Shown one piece after another: positions 7,621 through 15,780 of a stretch of 64,000 bases of DNA. The notes under the pieces were generated by a model. The model did no database searches, was not told where the DNA came from, and saw only the letters and a program-made list of their open reading frames with translations. Position numbers and translations under genes: made by a program. Origin of the DNA: UMGS1851 sp900555605 (GTDB lineage: Bacteria; Bacillota; Clostridia; UBA1212; UBA1255). Positions within the stretch are counted from its first letter, which is position 1. Each line of letters starts with the position of its first letter. The stretch is taken from contig CABROF010000001.1 of NCBI GenBank assembly GCA_902472555.1, forward strand, positions 62,001 to 126,000. Reading direction: 5' to 3'.

Positions 7621-9258
7621 CTAAAACAAGCCTACGATTGTGCCGTCCTCATAAATATCAAGCTGCTGCGCCGAGGGCACTTTCGGCAGCCCCGGCATAG
7701 CCAGAACGCTGCCGGTCATAACGACAATAAACCCGGCGCCTGCCGAAAGGGTCACTTCTGATACCGAAACCGTAAAATGCTCCGGACGGCCAAGCAGCTT
7801 CGCTTTATCCGAAAAGGAATACTGCGTCTTTGACATACATATGGGCAGATCGCCATAGCCCAAGGCCTCAATATTGGCAATGGCCTCATCTGCCTTTTGG
7901 CTGTATTCCACGGCATCCGCACCATATATCTCCTGGCAGATACATAAGATCTTATCCTTCACCGGCTGCCGCGTGTCATACAAAGGCCGGAAATCTGCCT
8001 GACCCTCTTCAACCAGTGCGACAAGCGCCTCTGCCAAAGAAATTCCTCCGGCACCGCCCTGTGCATGCACATTGCACAAAGCGGCCAATGTCCCCCGTTC
8101 CGCGCAGTATTCCTGTACCAAACGCAATTCCGCATCCGTGTCGTCTGCGAATTGATTGACTGCCACGATCGGAGGTACGCGGAACTTATGCACATTCTCG
8201 ATGTGCTTTCCGAGATTTGCAAGTCCTTCTGTTAAATCACCGTGTCCATGATGCTTCAGCGCCCGGATAGAGACAACAATCACCGCGGCATCCGGTTTCA
8301 AGCCCGCCTGTCTGCATTTGATATCAAAAAACTTCTCAGCGCCCAGATCCGCACCGAAGCCGGCTTCCGTAATACAATATTCGCCGAGCTTCAGCCCCAG
8401 CTTTGTGGCAGTAACGCTGTTGCAGCCATGCGCAATATTGGCAAAGGGACCGCCGTGCATCAGGGCCGGCGTATTTTCAATCGTCTGAATGAGATTTGGC
8501 TTCACTGCATCCTTAAGCAGCAGCGCCATGGCGCCTTGCACCTTAAGATCGCCTACTGTGACCGGCATGCCGCTTTTATTGTATGCAACGATCATCCTGC
8601 TGAGCCGTTCCTTGAGGTCCTGAAAACCCTCTGCAAGACATAAAATCGCCATGACCTCAGTCGCTACGGTAATCACAAAGCCGTCCTCTCGGGGAATGCC
8701 CTGTTTGGCTCCGCCTAAACCGATTACAATATGGCGCAGAGAACGGTCGTTCATATCAATACACCGCCGGCAAAAGACTTTATGGACATCAATCTCCAGT
8801 GTATTGTCCTGATATATATGATTATCCACAACCGCAGCCAGCAGATTATTTGCCGCAGTTACCGCGTGAAGATCCCCTGTAAAATGCAGATTGATATCCT
8901 CCATGGGCAGTACCTGCGAATAGCCGCCGCCGGTAGCGCCGCCTTTGATTCCCATGACCGGCCCCAGCGACGGCTCCCGCAGTGCGATAAACGTCTTTTT
9001 TCCGATCCGGTTCAGGGCCTGTCCCAATCCAATGGTAACCGTCGTTTTTCCCTCTCCCATAGGGGTCGGGTTCATCGCAGTAACCAGCACCAGCTTTCCG
9101 TTCCTGCGCTCCTGTATTCCCCGTACAAATGTATTCGTTATTTTTGCTTTATAATTTCCGTACAGCTCCAAGGCATCTTCCGGAATTCCCGCCGCAGCCG
9201 CTACCTCTCGAATCGGCCGTATGTCTGCCTGCTGTGCAATCTGAATATCTGTCAGCAT
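7621..9258 (-). CDS. fhs: Formate--tetrahydrofolate ligase
   Basis: 545 residues, close to the usual 555. It makes 10-formyl-tetrahydrofolate from formate, THF and ATP, in the cytoplasm, feeding purine and one-carbon metabolism (and the methyl branch of the Wood-Ljungdahl pathway where present). The ATP-binding loop [18 protein letters not shown] lies at residues 63-80 (Lys71). Other family blocks are [23 protein letters not shown] (about 94-116), [12 protein letters not shown] (about 131), [10 protein letters not shown] (about 275) and [16 protein letters not shown] (about 303). It starts 12 bases after psd, so it is likely co-transcribed with pssA and psd, although the functions are unrelated. 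Confidence 0.96.
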   Translation of the reverse strand: MLTDIQIAQQADIRPIREVAAAAGIPEDALELYGNYKAKITNTFVRGIQERRNGKLVLVTAMNPTPMGEGKTTVTIGLGQALNRIGKKTFIALREPSLGPVMGIKGGATGGGYSQVLPMEDINLHFTGDLHAVTAANNLLAAVVDNHIYQDNTLEIDVHKVFCRRCIDMNDRSLRHIVIGLGGAKQGIPREDGFVITVATEVMAILCLAEGFQDLKERLSRMIVAYNKSGMPVTVGDLKVQGAMALLLKDAVKPNLIQTIENTPALMHGGPFANIAHGCNSVTATKLGLKLGEYCITEAGFGADLGAEKFFDIKCRQAGLKPDAAVIVVSIRALKHHGHGDLTEGLANLGKHIENVHKFRVPPIVAVNQFADDTDAELRLVQEYCAERGTLAALCNVHAQGGAGGISLAEALVALVEEGQADFRPLYDTRQPVKDKILCICQEIYGADAVEYSQKADEAIANIEALGYGDLPICMSKTQYSFSDKAKLLGRPEHFTVSVSEVTLSAGAGFIVVMTGSVLAMPGLPKVPSAQQLDIYEDGTIVGLF

Positions 9259-9270
9259 AAAATCGATCCT

Positions 9271-10140
9271 TTACCTCTGAATTTTTTCTCCGATTCCCTC
9301 GCCCATTTTCACGATGGTCTCATAATGCTCCATAGAATTCTTCATGATATCCGCATCAAAACGGACTCTGTCTTTTTTGATCAGCAATACGACGGTAGAA
9401 CCGCCGAATTCAAAATATCCCTTTTCCTGACCGCGGATTACATTTTCCGAAGCCTGATGGTTTCGAATCTTTCCGACCACCATGGCGCCAACCTCCATCT
9501 GTACTACCGCACCGAAATTTCTGGTGTTAATAATACAATATTCTCTGGCGTTTTCCTTGTATACGTCGACATAATCCAGCGCTAAGGGATTTACGGTATG
9601 CAGCTTGCCCGGAATTTTAACATTCTCAGTCTTCCAGCCTGAATCCACATAACAATATCTGTGATAATTATCTACGGTCAGACGGATCACCGCACAATAG
9701 CCGCCGTTATACCGGAGGGCCAGCTTTTCATTCTGCAGCAGGGAGGCAACAGAATAATGAGAATTTTTTATATAAAATAAGGTGTCTTCATGAATCGTGT
9801 GAACGGATATTTTTCCGTCGCAGGGACTGATGAGAATGTTGTCATCCATCGCGATCTCCCGCCGTTCCGGTTTGATCCGGCGGGTAAAAAAATCGTTATA
9901 TGAGCGATACTTCTGTTCAATATAATCATCCAGACAAATCCCGTTTTTATTTACAAAGGGTTTGATTGCCACGCGGGATGCCCTTGAATTCAGCACGGCT
10001 CCGGAAACACGGGAAAAAGAACGCGTAACAAGCAGTTTTACCAGCATACGCCCCCATGTTTTCGAATACAAACCGTTTAATACCCGATCCTGCTTTTCAT
10101 TTCCTGTAATTACATTTCCGCAGCGATCCTTATAATTCAT
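9271..10140 (-). CDS. psd: Phosphatidylserine decarboxylase proenzyme
   Basis: 289 residues. It converts phosphatidylserine to phosphatidylethanolamine at the membrane. The family self-cleaves before a serine that becomes a pyruvoyl group: here the site is GGST near the C-terminus, with Ser at about residue 248. HRYCYVDSG (His of the catalytic region, about residue 160) and the early SPCDGKIS block support the call. It lies 42 bases downstream of pssA, whose product makes its substrate, so the two enzymes form a two-step lipid pathway. Confidence 0.95.
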   Translation of the reverse strand: MNYKDRCGNVITGNEKQDRVLNGLYSKTWGRMLVKLLVTRSFSRVSGAVLNSRASRVAIKPFVNKNGICLDDYIEQKYRSYNDFFTRRIKPERREIAMDDNILISPCDGKISVHTIHEDTLFYIKNSHYSVASLLQNEKLALRYNGGYCAVIRLTVDNYHRYCYVDSGWKTENVKIPGKLHTVNPLALDYVDVYKENAREYCIINTRNFGAVVQMEVGAMVVGKIRNHQASENVIRGQEKGYFEFGGSTVVLLIKKDRVRFDADIMKNSMEHYETIVKMGEGIGEKIQR

Positions 10141-10182
10141 GCAATGCCTCCGGATAGATAGATATGATATACGGCTGTAGCC

Positions 10183-10824
10183 TCAAGAACCTAAGATTAC
10201 GCCGACTAAGACCAGCAGGCCGACTCCGCACATAATGACTGTTTCTGCAGTACCCGGCTTTTTCACTTTGACATTCAGCACAAACAGCACCGCAATAACA
10301 AGCATGAGGATTCCGTAAAAAAGCTGATAGTCAAAACCCTTTCCGAGAGGTCTGTCCAAAGCGTATACCATCGGCAGAAACAGTGCTACAGAGGTAACGG
10401 GAAGCCCCTGGTAATGCGTTCGCTTTCCGCTGCTGCCGCGCTGCCGTTCTTCTTCAAAAACATTAAAGTAACCGAGACGGATAATCGCGCCTAAAATATA
10501 GACCACAGCTACGGCGATCCAATACCAGCGGAAGGTGTCTCGAAAAAAATTATACAGTAAAATAACAGGAAACACGCCGAAACAAACGAGGTCGCACAGA
10601 GAATCAATCTGGATTCCGAACATCTTTTCATGTTCGGAACGCTTCACTTTCGATGCCACACGGCCATCAAACAAATCACAGATGCCGGAAAGCATCAGAC
10701 ATAGGAATGCAATTTTATATGCGCCGCGCATTGCCATCGCCATACCGACCACAGAAGATGCCAAACCGAAATATGTAAGTATTACTGAACAATTGTAAAA
10801 TCCTATCATAGCTTCAACCCTCAT
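10183..10824 (-). CDS. pssA: CDP-diacylglycerol--serine O-phosphatidyltransferase
   Basis: 213 residues with about six hydrophobic helices. The CDP-alcohol phosphatidyltransferase signature runs through SGICDLFDGRVASKVKR and then FGIQIDSLCDLVCFG (about residues 42-78), giving the conserved Asp residues that bind Mg-CDP-diacylglycerol. It makes phosphatidylserine at the inner face of the membrane; psd follows directly. The start is not certain: the listed ATG has AGAGAG 10 bases upstream, while an in-frame ATG five codons later (10809) has GAGGG at good distance and matches the usual family start. Confidence 0.92.
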   Translation of the reverse strand: MRVEAMIGFYNCSVILTYFGLASSVVGMAMAMRGAYKIAFLCLMLSGICDLFDGRVASKVKRSEHEKMFGIQIDSLCDLVCFGVFPVILLYNFFRDTFRWYWIAVAVVYILGAIIRLGYFNVFEEERQRGSSGKRTHYQGLPVTSVALFLPMVYALDRPLGKGFDYQLFYGILMLVIAVLFVLNVKVKKPGTAETVIMCGVGLLVLVGVILGS

Positions 10825-10854
10825 TTAATTGACTCTCTTTTGTGCCGTACAAAC

Positions 10855-10877
10855 TATATTGTAAACGGTACAATATA
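10855..10877. promoter_or_regulatory. Operator-like inverted repeat over the pssA promoter
   Basis: TATATTGTA (10855-10863) and TACAATATA (10869-10877) form a perfect 9-bp inverted repeat around AACGG. It overlaps the spacer and -10 of the pssA promoter, a classical repressor position. I cannot assign a regulator; it does not match the FapR site I know. Confidence 0.55.
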
Positions 10878-10886
10878 TAAATTCAA
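10858..10886 (-). promoter_or_regulatory. Promoter of pssA-psd-fhs
   Basis: On the complement TTGAAT (10881-10886), 17 bases, then TACAAT (10858-10863). The predicted transcript starts about 25-30 bases before the pssA start codon. Confidence 0.65.
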
Positions 10887-10912
10887 GTATATTTTATATC
10901 CAAAACACACGC

Positions 10913-11305
10913 TCAGCGGTCATTCAGCTTGCTTTGGGCCTTTTGAAAAAACGGCTCCCGTTCTACAATAAACCGCTCGTGCCGCCCCTTTCCGATCAAT
11001 CCCTTTCCATCATATGCCGCAACCTCGAAAACAAGTCGCTTTCTGTCGATTTCAATTAAATTGCTGTCGCACCAGACCTTCATTCCCACCGGCGTGGCAG
11101 ACACATGCTGTATGTGCAAAGAAATGCCTACCGTACAGAAGCCCTCCTCCAGATAAGGCGCCACGCTTTCCGCAGCCGTCAGCTCCATCAATGCCGTTAG
11201 AAAAGGAGTTCCGTACACTTCAAGCAGTCCGCTGCCGATGTGCAGCGCTGTTCTGTCATACGTCACCACGTCCTCAGCATGTCCCTTAATTCCGGTTTCC
11301 AGCAT
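10913..11305 (-). CDS. Hotdog-fold thioesterase (FlK-like family)
   Basis: 130 residues, the size of a single hotdog domain. Features shared with the FlK (fluoroacetyl-CoA thioesterase-like) group are the early GLLEVYGTPFLTALMELTA helix (about residues 29-47), whose Thr/Glu correspond to active-site positions, and GISLHIQHVSATPVGMKVW (about 61-79), with the conserved His-x-x-x-Thr/Ser-Pro-x-Gly pattern. It probably hydrolyses an acyl-CoA in the cytoplasm; the acyl group is unknown. It has its own promoter and is not clearly part of the pssA operon, although it lies just upstream. Confidence 0.8.
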   Translation of the reverse strand: MLETGIKGHAEDVVTYDRTALHIGSGLLEVYGTPFLTALMELTAAESVAPYLEEGFCTVGISLHIQHVSATPVGMKVWCDSNLIEIDRKRLVFEVAAYDGKGLIGKGRHERFIVEREPFFQKAQSKLNDR

Positions 11306-11338
11306 TGTAAAAACCTCCTATTTTCTGATTGAATTTTT

Positions 11339-11367
11339 ATTGTATCAAAAATAAAGGTAAAATACAA
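11339..11367 (-). promoter_or_regulatory. Promoter of the thioesterase gene
   Basis: On the complement TTGTAT (11362-11367), 17 bases, TACAAT (11339-11344), about 33 bases before the start codon. The two hexamers are themselves an inverted repeat. Confidence 0.65.
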
Positions 11368-11384
11368 TCAGATGATCTGTACAT

Positions 11385-11417
11385 AAAAAACGCCGCCCTT
11401 CAAAAAACAGGACGGCG
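11385..11417 (-). terminator. Terminator after the cysteine desulfurase gene
   Basis: On the complement CGCCGTCCT pairs with AGGGCGGCG (all pairs, one of them G-U) and is followed by TTTTTT (complement of 11385-11390). On the plus strand the same stem has a mismatch, so it is oriented for the leftward gene 50 bases upstream. Confidence 0.8.
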
Positions 11418-11467
11418 TTCCCTCAATAGCCGCATATTCTTGGTATAAGCATGCCATACAGAAAGGG

Positions 11468-12574
11468 TTACAGGTTTTTCAGCAGGGACAGCACTTCATC
11501 AATTTCATCTTTTGTATTGAAATAGTTAAAGCTAAACCGGACCGTTCCCCGTTCCTGTGTGCCGATCGCTCTGTGCGCAAGCGGCGCACAGTGAAATCCG
11601 GGTCTGCTGCAGACGGATTGATCGCCTAGAAAAGAGCCTACCCGAACCGGATCCCTGCCCTTAATATTGATCGATACCACCCCTGCAAAACGGTCGGGAC
11701 ATTCGGTGCCGCCGTATACGATGATATTCGGCAGCCGCAGCGCCCGTTCAACAAAATATTGGCGCAGCGTGCGGTCCTTTGCACGGATCTGCTCCAGACC
11801 CACGGATTTTATAAAATCCAGTCCTGCGCCCAGTGCTGCAACTCCGTGGGTATTTACGGTTCCGGCTTCAAAGCAGTCGGGCATATCCTTAGGCTGCGTC
11901 AGTTCAAAGCTTTTGCTGCCGGTTCCGCCGCACATATACGGCCGAATCCGGACATGCGGCGCAACATAAATGCCGCCGGTCCCCTGTATGCCAAACAATC
12001 CTTTGTGACCGGTAAAGCACAATACATCAATATTCATTTTTTCTACATCAAGTTCTTCGACGCCTGCACTTTGCGCTGCATCAACAATAAATGTGACGCC
12101 CTTCTCTCTGCATGCCGCACCGATTTTCCGTATATCGTAAATCTGTCCGGTAACATTTGAAATATGCGTCATCATGACGGCTCCGGTGACATCGGAGATG
12201 GATTTAATCACTTTGTCGGCTTCAATTCCGCCGTTTCGGTCCGCCTTCACAATATGATAATACCCTCTTGATACGCAGGGCCGCAGTACGGAGTTGTGAT
12301 CCATTTCTGTAATTACAATCTGTCCGTAACATAAATTTGCCGCAATATTCAGCGCATGTGTCGCATTCATAGTAAATGCAATGCGCAGCGGGTCTTTTAC
12401 ATGAAATAATTCCGCTGCCTTTTCCCGCACCTCGAATAATTTATACGCAGACCATTTTGCTGCACTGTGCGTCCCGCGGCCGGGATTTCCCGCGTTCTCC
12501 AAGGATTCCAGCAGGGCCTCTTTCACACCCGGCGGTTTTGGCCAGCTCGTTGCGGCATTATCAAAATATATCAT
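11468..12574 (-). CDS. Cysteine desulfurase family aminotransferase (SufS/Csd-like)
   Basis: 368 residues of the class-V aminotransferase fold. It starts with MIYFDNAATSWPKP and has the PLP-binding Lys in CFTGHKGLFGIQGTGG (about residue 191), the Asp in VDAAQSAGV (about 165) and the catalytic-type Cys in RPGFHCAPLAHRAIG (about residue 335). The short Cys loop resembles group-II desulfurases rather than the second desulfurase in this window (24518-26425). Sulfur from cysteine would go to an acceptor such as SufU/SufE or to another pathway; no suf genes are adjacent. Single gene ended by a good terminator at 11385-11417. Confidence 0.85.
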   Translation of the reverse strand: MIYFDNAATSWPKPPGVKEALLESLENAGNPGRGTHSAAKWSAYKLFEVREKAAELFHVKDPLRIAFTMNATHALNIAANLCYGQIVITEMDHNSVLRPCVSRGYYHIVKADRNGGIEADKVIKSISDVTGAVMMTHISNVTGQIYDIRKIGAACREKGVTFIVDAAQSAGVEELDVEKMNIDVLCFTGHKGLFGIQGTGGIYVAPHVRIRPYMCGGTGSKSFELTQPKDMPDCFEAGTVNTHGVAALGAGLDFIKSVGLEQIRAKDRTLRQYFVERALRLPNIIVYGGTECPDRFAGVVSINIKGRDPVRVGSFLGDQSVCSRPGFHCAPLAHRAIGTQERGTVRFSFNYFNTKDEIDEVLSLLKNL

Positions 12575-12651
12575 AGAAAAATCAATCCTTTCAAATTCAA
12601 TCTACAGCCCTTACGGCCTGCTGCCAAACTGCCGATATTTTATAATATGAA

Positions 12652-12679
12652 TTGAAGCGGATAAAATTGCGCATACTAT
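12652..12679 (+). promoter_or_regulatory. Probable rubrerythrin promoter
   Basis: TTGAAG (12652-12657), 16 bases, TACTAT (12674-12679), leaving an untranslated leader of about 85 bases. In the leader TCCGCAG (12706-12712) is complementary to CTGCGGA near 12747, close to the ribosome site, so a small stem could influence translation. Confidence 0.5.
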
Positions 12680-12768
12680 ACAAGATGGAAAGCAGAAGGT
12701 CCGGAGTCCGCAGCAAAAGGACTTTCGCACGAATAAAAAATACAAACTGCGGAGAAACGGAGTCAAAT

Positions 12769-13365
12769 ATGGCAGTAAACTTTTTGGAAAGCGCAACAAA
12801 AGAAAATCTCATGCGGGCATTTGCCGGCGAAAGCCAAGCCAGAAACCGTTATACGTTTGCGGCTTCTCAGGCGAAAAAAGCAAATCTGCACATCATCGAA
12901 CAATTATTCACTTATACCGCGCAGCAGGAAAAGGAACACGCGGAAATATTCTATCACTTCTTATCAGCGGCAGCAAAGGAAAATATCAATATCAGCGGCG
13001 GATATCCGGTGGATATTTCCGACAGCATTGCAGATCTTCTGCAGATGGCGCATCATAATGAATATGAAGAATATCAGATTGTCTATAAGCAATTCGGAGA
13101 TCAGGCAAAAGAAGAGGGATTCGACAGCATTGCCGGAACCTTTTATATGATCGCAGGAATTGAAAAAATACATGGAGACCGCTTTGCCCGCTTTGCGGAT
13201 ATGCTGCGGCAGAATCAATTATTTTCCGCAGATCAGGAAACAGGCTGGCTCTGTCTGAACTGCGGCTATGTGCATACAGGCAAGGAGGCCCCCAAAATAT
13301 GTCCGGTCTGCAGGCATAATCAGGGATATTATATCCGGTGGGCAGACTCTCTGTTTGAAAACTGA
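12769..13365 (+). CDS. rbr: Rubrerythrin
   Basis: 198 residues. An N-terminal ferritin-like four-helix domain carries the di-iron ligands (Glu in AGESQARNRY, Glu/His in QQEKEHAEIF, Glu in HHNEYEEYQ and Glu/His in AGIEKIHGDRF). A C-terminal rubredoxin domain has CLNCG and CPVCR. In anaerobes it reduces hydrogen peroxide to water in the cytoplasm, taking electrons through the rubredoxin iron. The ATG at 12769 was chosen because the protein then begins as the family does and an ACGGAG site sits just upstream; 39 extra in-frame codons before it look unlike protein. A Fur/PerR-type regulator lies 1.8 kb further on and could control it. Confidence 0.95.
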   Translation: MAVNFLESATKENLMRAFAGESQARNRYTFAASQAKKANLHIIEQLFTYTAQQEKEHAEIFYHFLSAAAKENINISGGYPVDISDSIADLLQMAHHNEYEEYQIVYKQFGDQAKEEGFDSIAGTFYMIAGIEKIHGDRFARFADMLRQNQLFSADQETGWLCLNCGYVHTGKEAPKICPVCRHNQGYYIRWADSLFEN

Positions 13366-13404
13366 TCAGCACCATGCCGAACATTGAAAAAGCGAAAAAC
13401 ACTT

Positions 13405-13446
13405 CTGCCGGAGATTCTGCGCTGTTTTGACGCAGTTCTCCGGCAG
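13405..13446 (-). terminator. Hairpin between rubrerythrin and the glycosidase gene
   Basis: CTGCCGGAGA (13405-13414) pairs with TCTCCGGCAG (13437-13446), with a nested inner stem. On the complement it is followed by a T-rich stretch, so it mainly suits the leftward glycosidase gene; it may also protect the rubrerythrin mRNA end. Confidence 0.6.
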
Positions 13447-13474
13447 GAATCGAAATCAGCGTTATACGCGCTTC

Positions 13475-15028
13475 TTATAAATTCATTGCATACAGCTTTA
13501 AATCAGAGCATTCTACTTTTGCATTCTGCAGCACAAAGCCGATTCTGCCTGTGCCGGTTCCAAGATTTACAAAAGTCTGAACAAGGAAGCCTCCGACATA
13601 TAGCTCAAACATATTCCGCCTGTAAAGAAAACGGAACGCATATTCCTTCCCGGCATCAATGCCTCTGACAGTTGCGCAGTCCTCTCCTGTAACGTCAATC
13701 ATCTCCCGGTTCATCCGATCCTGTTCCAAGCGAATTGTTTCCACGATCGAATACCGCTTATAAGGATGTCCGATCTCCAGAGAAATCGCCATTCCCCGGG
13801 GCGTCTCGCCTTCCTCTTCTACAAAAAATCCCATCGAGGCAGGACGCCAATTTTCAGTTGCATGACGCACCTCGTCGTAAACCGGATAAGAATAAGCCTT
13901 CAATATTCCCTGAAAGACCATGCCCTGCGTCAGATCCATAGGGATATCCAACGTAACCAGCATATGACGGTCACTGACGGTCGGCCCGTAAAATGCGTTG
14001 ACATTGGCGCAAAGCTTTCCGTCCGAAGGTTCGAATACCGTGGGTCTGCAGCGTTCCGGAAGCGGCGCTTCCGGGCGCAGCGTCGCATATGTTAGTTGAA
14101 AAGCTTCTTTAGGAACAGGGATCTCCCGGCCCTTTACCAGTTCATTTCCTTCCCAATAGCCCAGACGCAGATGCCCGGCTGCATCCACCACGGCCTTACG
14201 CATCGGCAGCAGCCAAATCTGACGGGAACCGCCGCCGTCCACTGCGTTGCTGATCAAAAGCGTGTCATCCTTGCCTCTGGCAAACGCCGCCAGATTCTGA
14301 ATAAAAACCCGGCCCTCCAGCCGATCAAATCCGCATAGCCGGAAAGCCTCTTTATCCGGACGGAAGGGCCCTTTCGGTGAATCTGCCGTAAAGGTGTACA
14401 GTCCGTATCCGTAATTTCCCGCATATCCGACAAATCCGCCGATATAGTAGTAAGTATCCCCGATTTTTTCCATGCCTCCGCCTTCCAGGCAGTCAATGGG
14501 CGGGACCTCCCCCCATTCAATTACCGGCGGCGCCTGCACCTCCCACTGATATCCGTCTTTGCTGATACTAAGCCCCCAGGCGGAAAGCAGCTCCGGATGC
14601 GGCGTGGCCACAGGATAACCGTAATAGGTATCCTTTTCCCGATAAACATACATATGATCCCAGCGTCCCGTTGTCCGATACCACGTGCCGTCCGGATGAT
14701 CGGCACCAATAAACTCCCAATGCTCCATATCCGTTGATTTATAATATCGAATCGTATCATTGTTTACTTTCGAAGGCTCACTGAAGCTGCCGAAATCCGC
14801 CACCACGCATGTATCTGTTTCATAGAGAAACATTTTACAGATACCGGCCGGATCCTCCAGCACTGCCCCCACATCCTTCCAGTGGACACCGTCCTCGGAT
14901 TGTGCAAGCCACATAAAATCATGCCGCACATCCTCATCCTTAAAATACATGGATACCATGTAATATTTACCGTTTCGGTACAGTACGGTGGGATCCCAGA
15001 TTCCTCCGTGCTCAGGTTTATAAAACAT
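13475..15028 (-). CDS. Five-bladed beta-propeller glycoside hydrolase (GH32/GH43-like)
   Basis: 517 residues. The opening GGIWDPTVLYRNGKYYMVSMYF has the Asp of the propeller glycosidases (about residue 11). DFGSFSEPSKVNNDTIRYYKS and LEGGGMEKIGDTYYYIGGF (Glu about 178) supply further candidate acids. The last 150 residues look like the C-terminal beta-sandwich of GH32 enzymes, with AFRFLYRRNMFELYVGGF near the end. It may cut fructosides or arabinosides; this cannot be decided by eye. No signal peptide, so intracellular. The start at 15028 follows GAGGAAGG; the 97 upstream in-frame codons look non-coding. It is not next to any sugar transporter here. Confidence 0.7.
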   Translation of the reverse strand: MFYKPEHGGIWDPTVLYRNGKYYMVSMYFKDEDVRHDFMWLAQSEDGVHWKDVGAVLEDPAGICKMFLYETDTCVVADFGSFSEPSKVNNDTIRYYKSTDMEHWEFIGADHPDGTWYRTTGRWDHMYVYREKDTYYGYPVATPHPELLSAWGLSISKDGYQWEVQAPPVIEWGEVPPIDCLEGGGMEKIGDTYYYIGGFVGYAGNYGYGLYTFTADSPKGPFRPDKEAFRLCGFDRLEGRVFIQNLAAFARGKDDTLLISNAVDGGGSRQIWLLPMRKAVVDAAGHLRLGYWEGNELVKGREIPVPKEAFQLTYATLRPEAPLPERCRPTVFEPSDGKLCANVNAFYGPTVSDRHMLVTLDIPMDLTQGMVFQGILKAYSYPVYDEVRHATENWRPASMGFFVEEEGETPRGMAISLEIGHPYKRYSIVETIRLEQDRMNREMIDVTGEDCATVRGIDAGKEYAFRFLYRRNMFELYVGGFLVQTFVNLGTGTGRIGFVLQNAKVECSDLKLYAMNL

Positions 15029-15191
15029 GACCTTCCTCTTTCTCCGGCAGTCTGATTGTTTGAAAAATGCGCCGCATCCTCTGCCGGCAAAACGAACGCT
15101 GAGGATTTTCATTATAAAAGAAGCCCCGCTGCCTGAACAGTGACATTTTACGGCCGGAGCGGAGAAAATACGACATTTTCCAAAAACGCTG

Positions 15192-15596
15192 TTATTTTGC
15201 TGCTGCGCAGTTTCGGCAGATTCCGCCGAACATGATATAGCAGCTGCTGATTTCTGCCGCTTGTGCAAACAAGGCCGCCTGCAACTGTGACTGAAGCAAT
15301 GCCAGAAGCTCCTCCTCATCCTTTAGATCATATACACAGCCGCAGCTTTCACAGGTAAAATGCAGGTGCGGTGCGGTACAGCCATCATAACGCTCCGGGC
15401 CGTCTGACATCGGCAGTTTTAAAATCATTCCGTTTTTCGACAAATCATTTAAATTGCGGTAAACCGTCCCGAGACTGTAGTTGGGCATTTTATCCCGCAC
15501 CGCACGGTACAGCTCCTCTGCGGTGGGATGGTCCTTCCTCCCTCGCAATTCATTTAATAATATTTCACGCTGCTTACTGTATTTTTTCATAATCAA
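15192..15596 (-). CDS. Fur-family metalloregulator, PerR-like
   Basis: 134 residues. The N-terminal winged helix has TAEELYRAVRDKMPNYSLGTVYRNLNDL (about 25-52), the DNA-reading helix of Fur/PerR proteins. The dimer domain has ERYDGCTAPHLHFTCESCG, giving regulatory Asp/His ligands and the first CxxC of the structural zinc site; the second is ICRNC near the C-terminus. The Asp and His spacing resembles PerR more than Fur, which would make it a peroxide sensor controlling genes such as the rubrerythrin nearby. That link is inference. Its own promoter is followed by a 13-base palindrome (15611-15623), suggesting autoregulation. Confidence 0.88.
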   Translation of the reverse strand: MIMKKYSKQREILLNELRGRKDHPTAEELYRAVRDKMPNYSLGTVYRNLNDLSKNGMILKLPMSDGPERYDGCTAPHLHFTCESCGCVYDLKDEEELLALLQSQLQAALFAQAAEISSCYIMFGGICRNCAAAK

Positions 15597-15610
15597 CCGC
15601 CTCTTAAATC

Positions 15611-15623
15611 AGGAATAATTCCT
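15611..15623. promoter_or_regulatory. 13-base palindrome downstream of the fur/perR promoter
   Basis: AGGAATAATTCCT is a perfect palindrome (odd centre) lying between the -10 box and the start codon of the Fur-family gene. A related GAATTATT half-site occurs in the spacer at 15648. Candidate autoregulatory operator. Confidence 0.5.
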
Positions 15624-15633
15624 ATCTTTATTT

Positions 15634-15662
15634 AGCTTATCAAAAAAGAATTATTTTGTCAA
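15634..15662 (-). promoter_or_regulatory. Promoter of the Fur-family gene
   Basis: On the complement TTGACA (15657-15662), 17 bases, TAAGCT (15634-15639). The -35 is perfect and the -10 is fair. Confidence 0.6.
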
Positions 15663-15694
15663 GGCAGGGTACACGTGCCGCGTCGGATTATGCA

Positions 15695-15724
15695 TTTACA
15701 GAAAAATGAAATTCGTATTATAAT
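15695..15724 (+). promoter_or_regulatory. Promoter of the GT39-like gene
   Basis: TTTACA (15695-15700), 18 bases, TATAAT (15719-15724). A 10-base palindrome GTACGCGTAC follows at 15731-15740. Confidence 0.6.
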
Positions 15725-15780
15725 AGAAAGGTACGCGTACTATACCGCAGAAGAAAAAACACAAGCAACGGAGTGATGCT

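Noticed and set aside
8731..9585. 284-codon rightward frame across fhs and psd
   Set aside because: It is a shadow opposite two clearly conserved enzymes and spans their junction.
12652..12768. 39-codon N-terminal extension of rubrerythrin
   Set aside because: It would cover the promoter and ribosome site, and the family starts at the ATG at 12769.
15029..15319. 97-codon N-terminal extension of the beta-propeller hydrolase
   Set aside because: It is Cys/Arg-rich, unlike a signal or domain, overlaps the Fur-family gene, and a good ribosome site precedes 15028.
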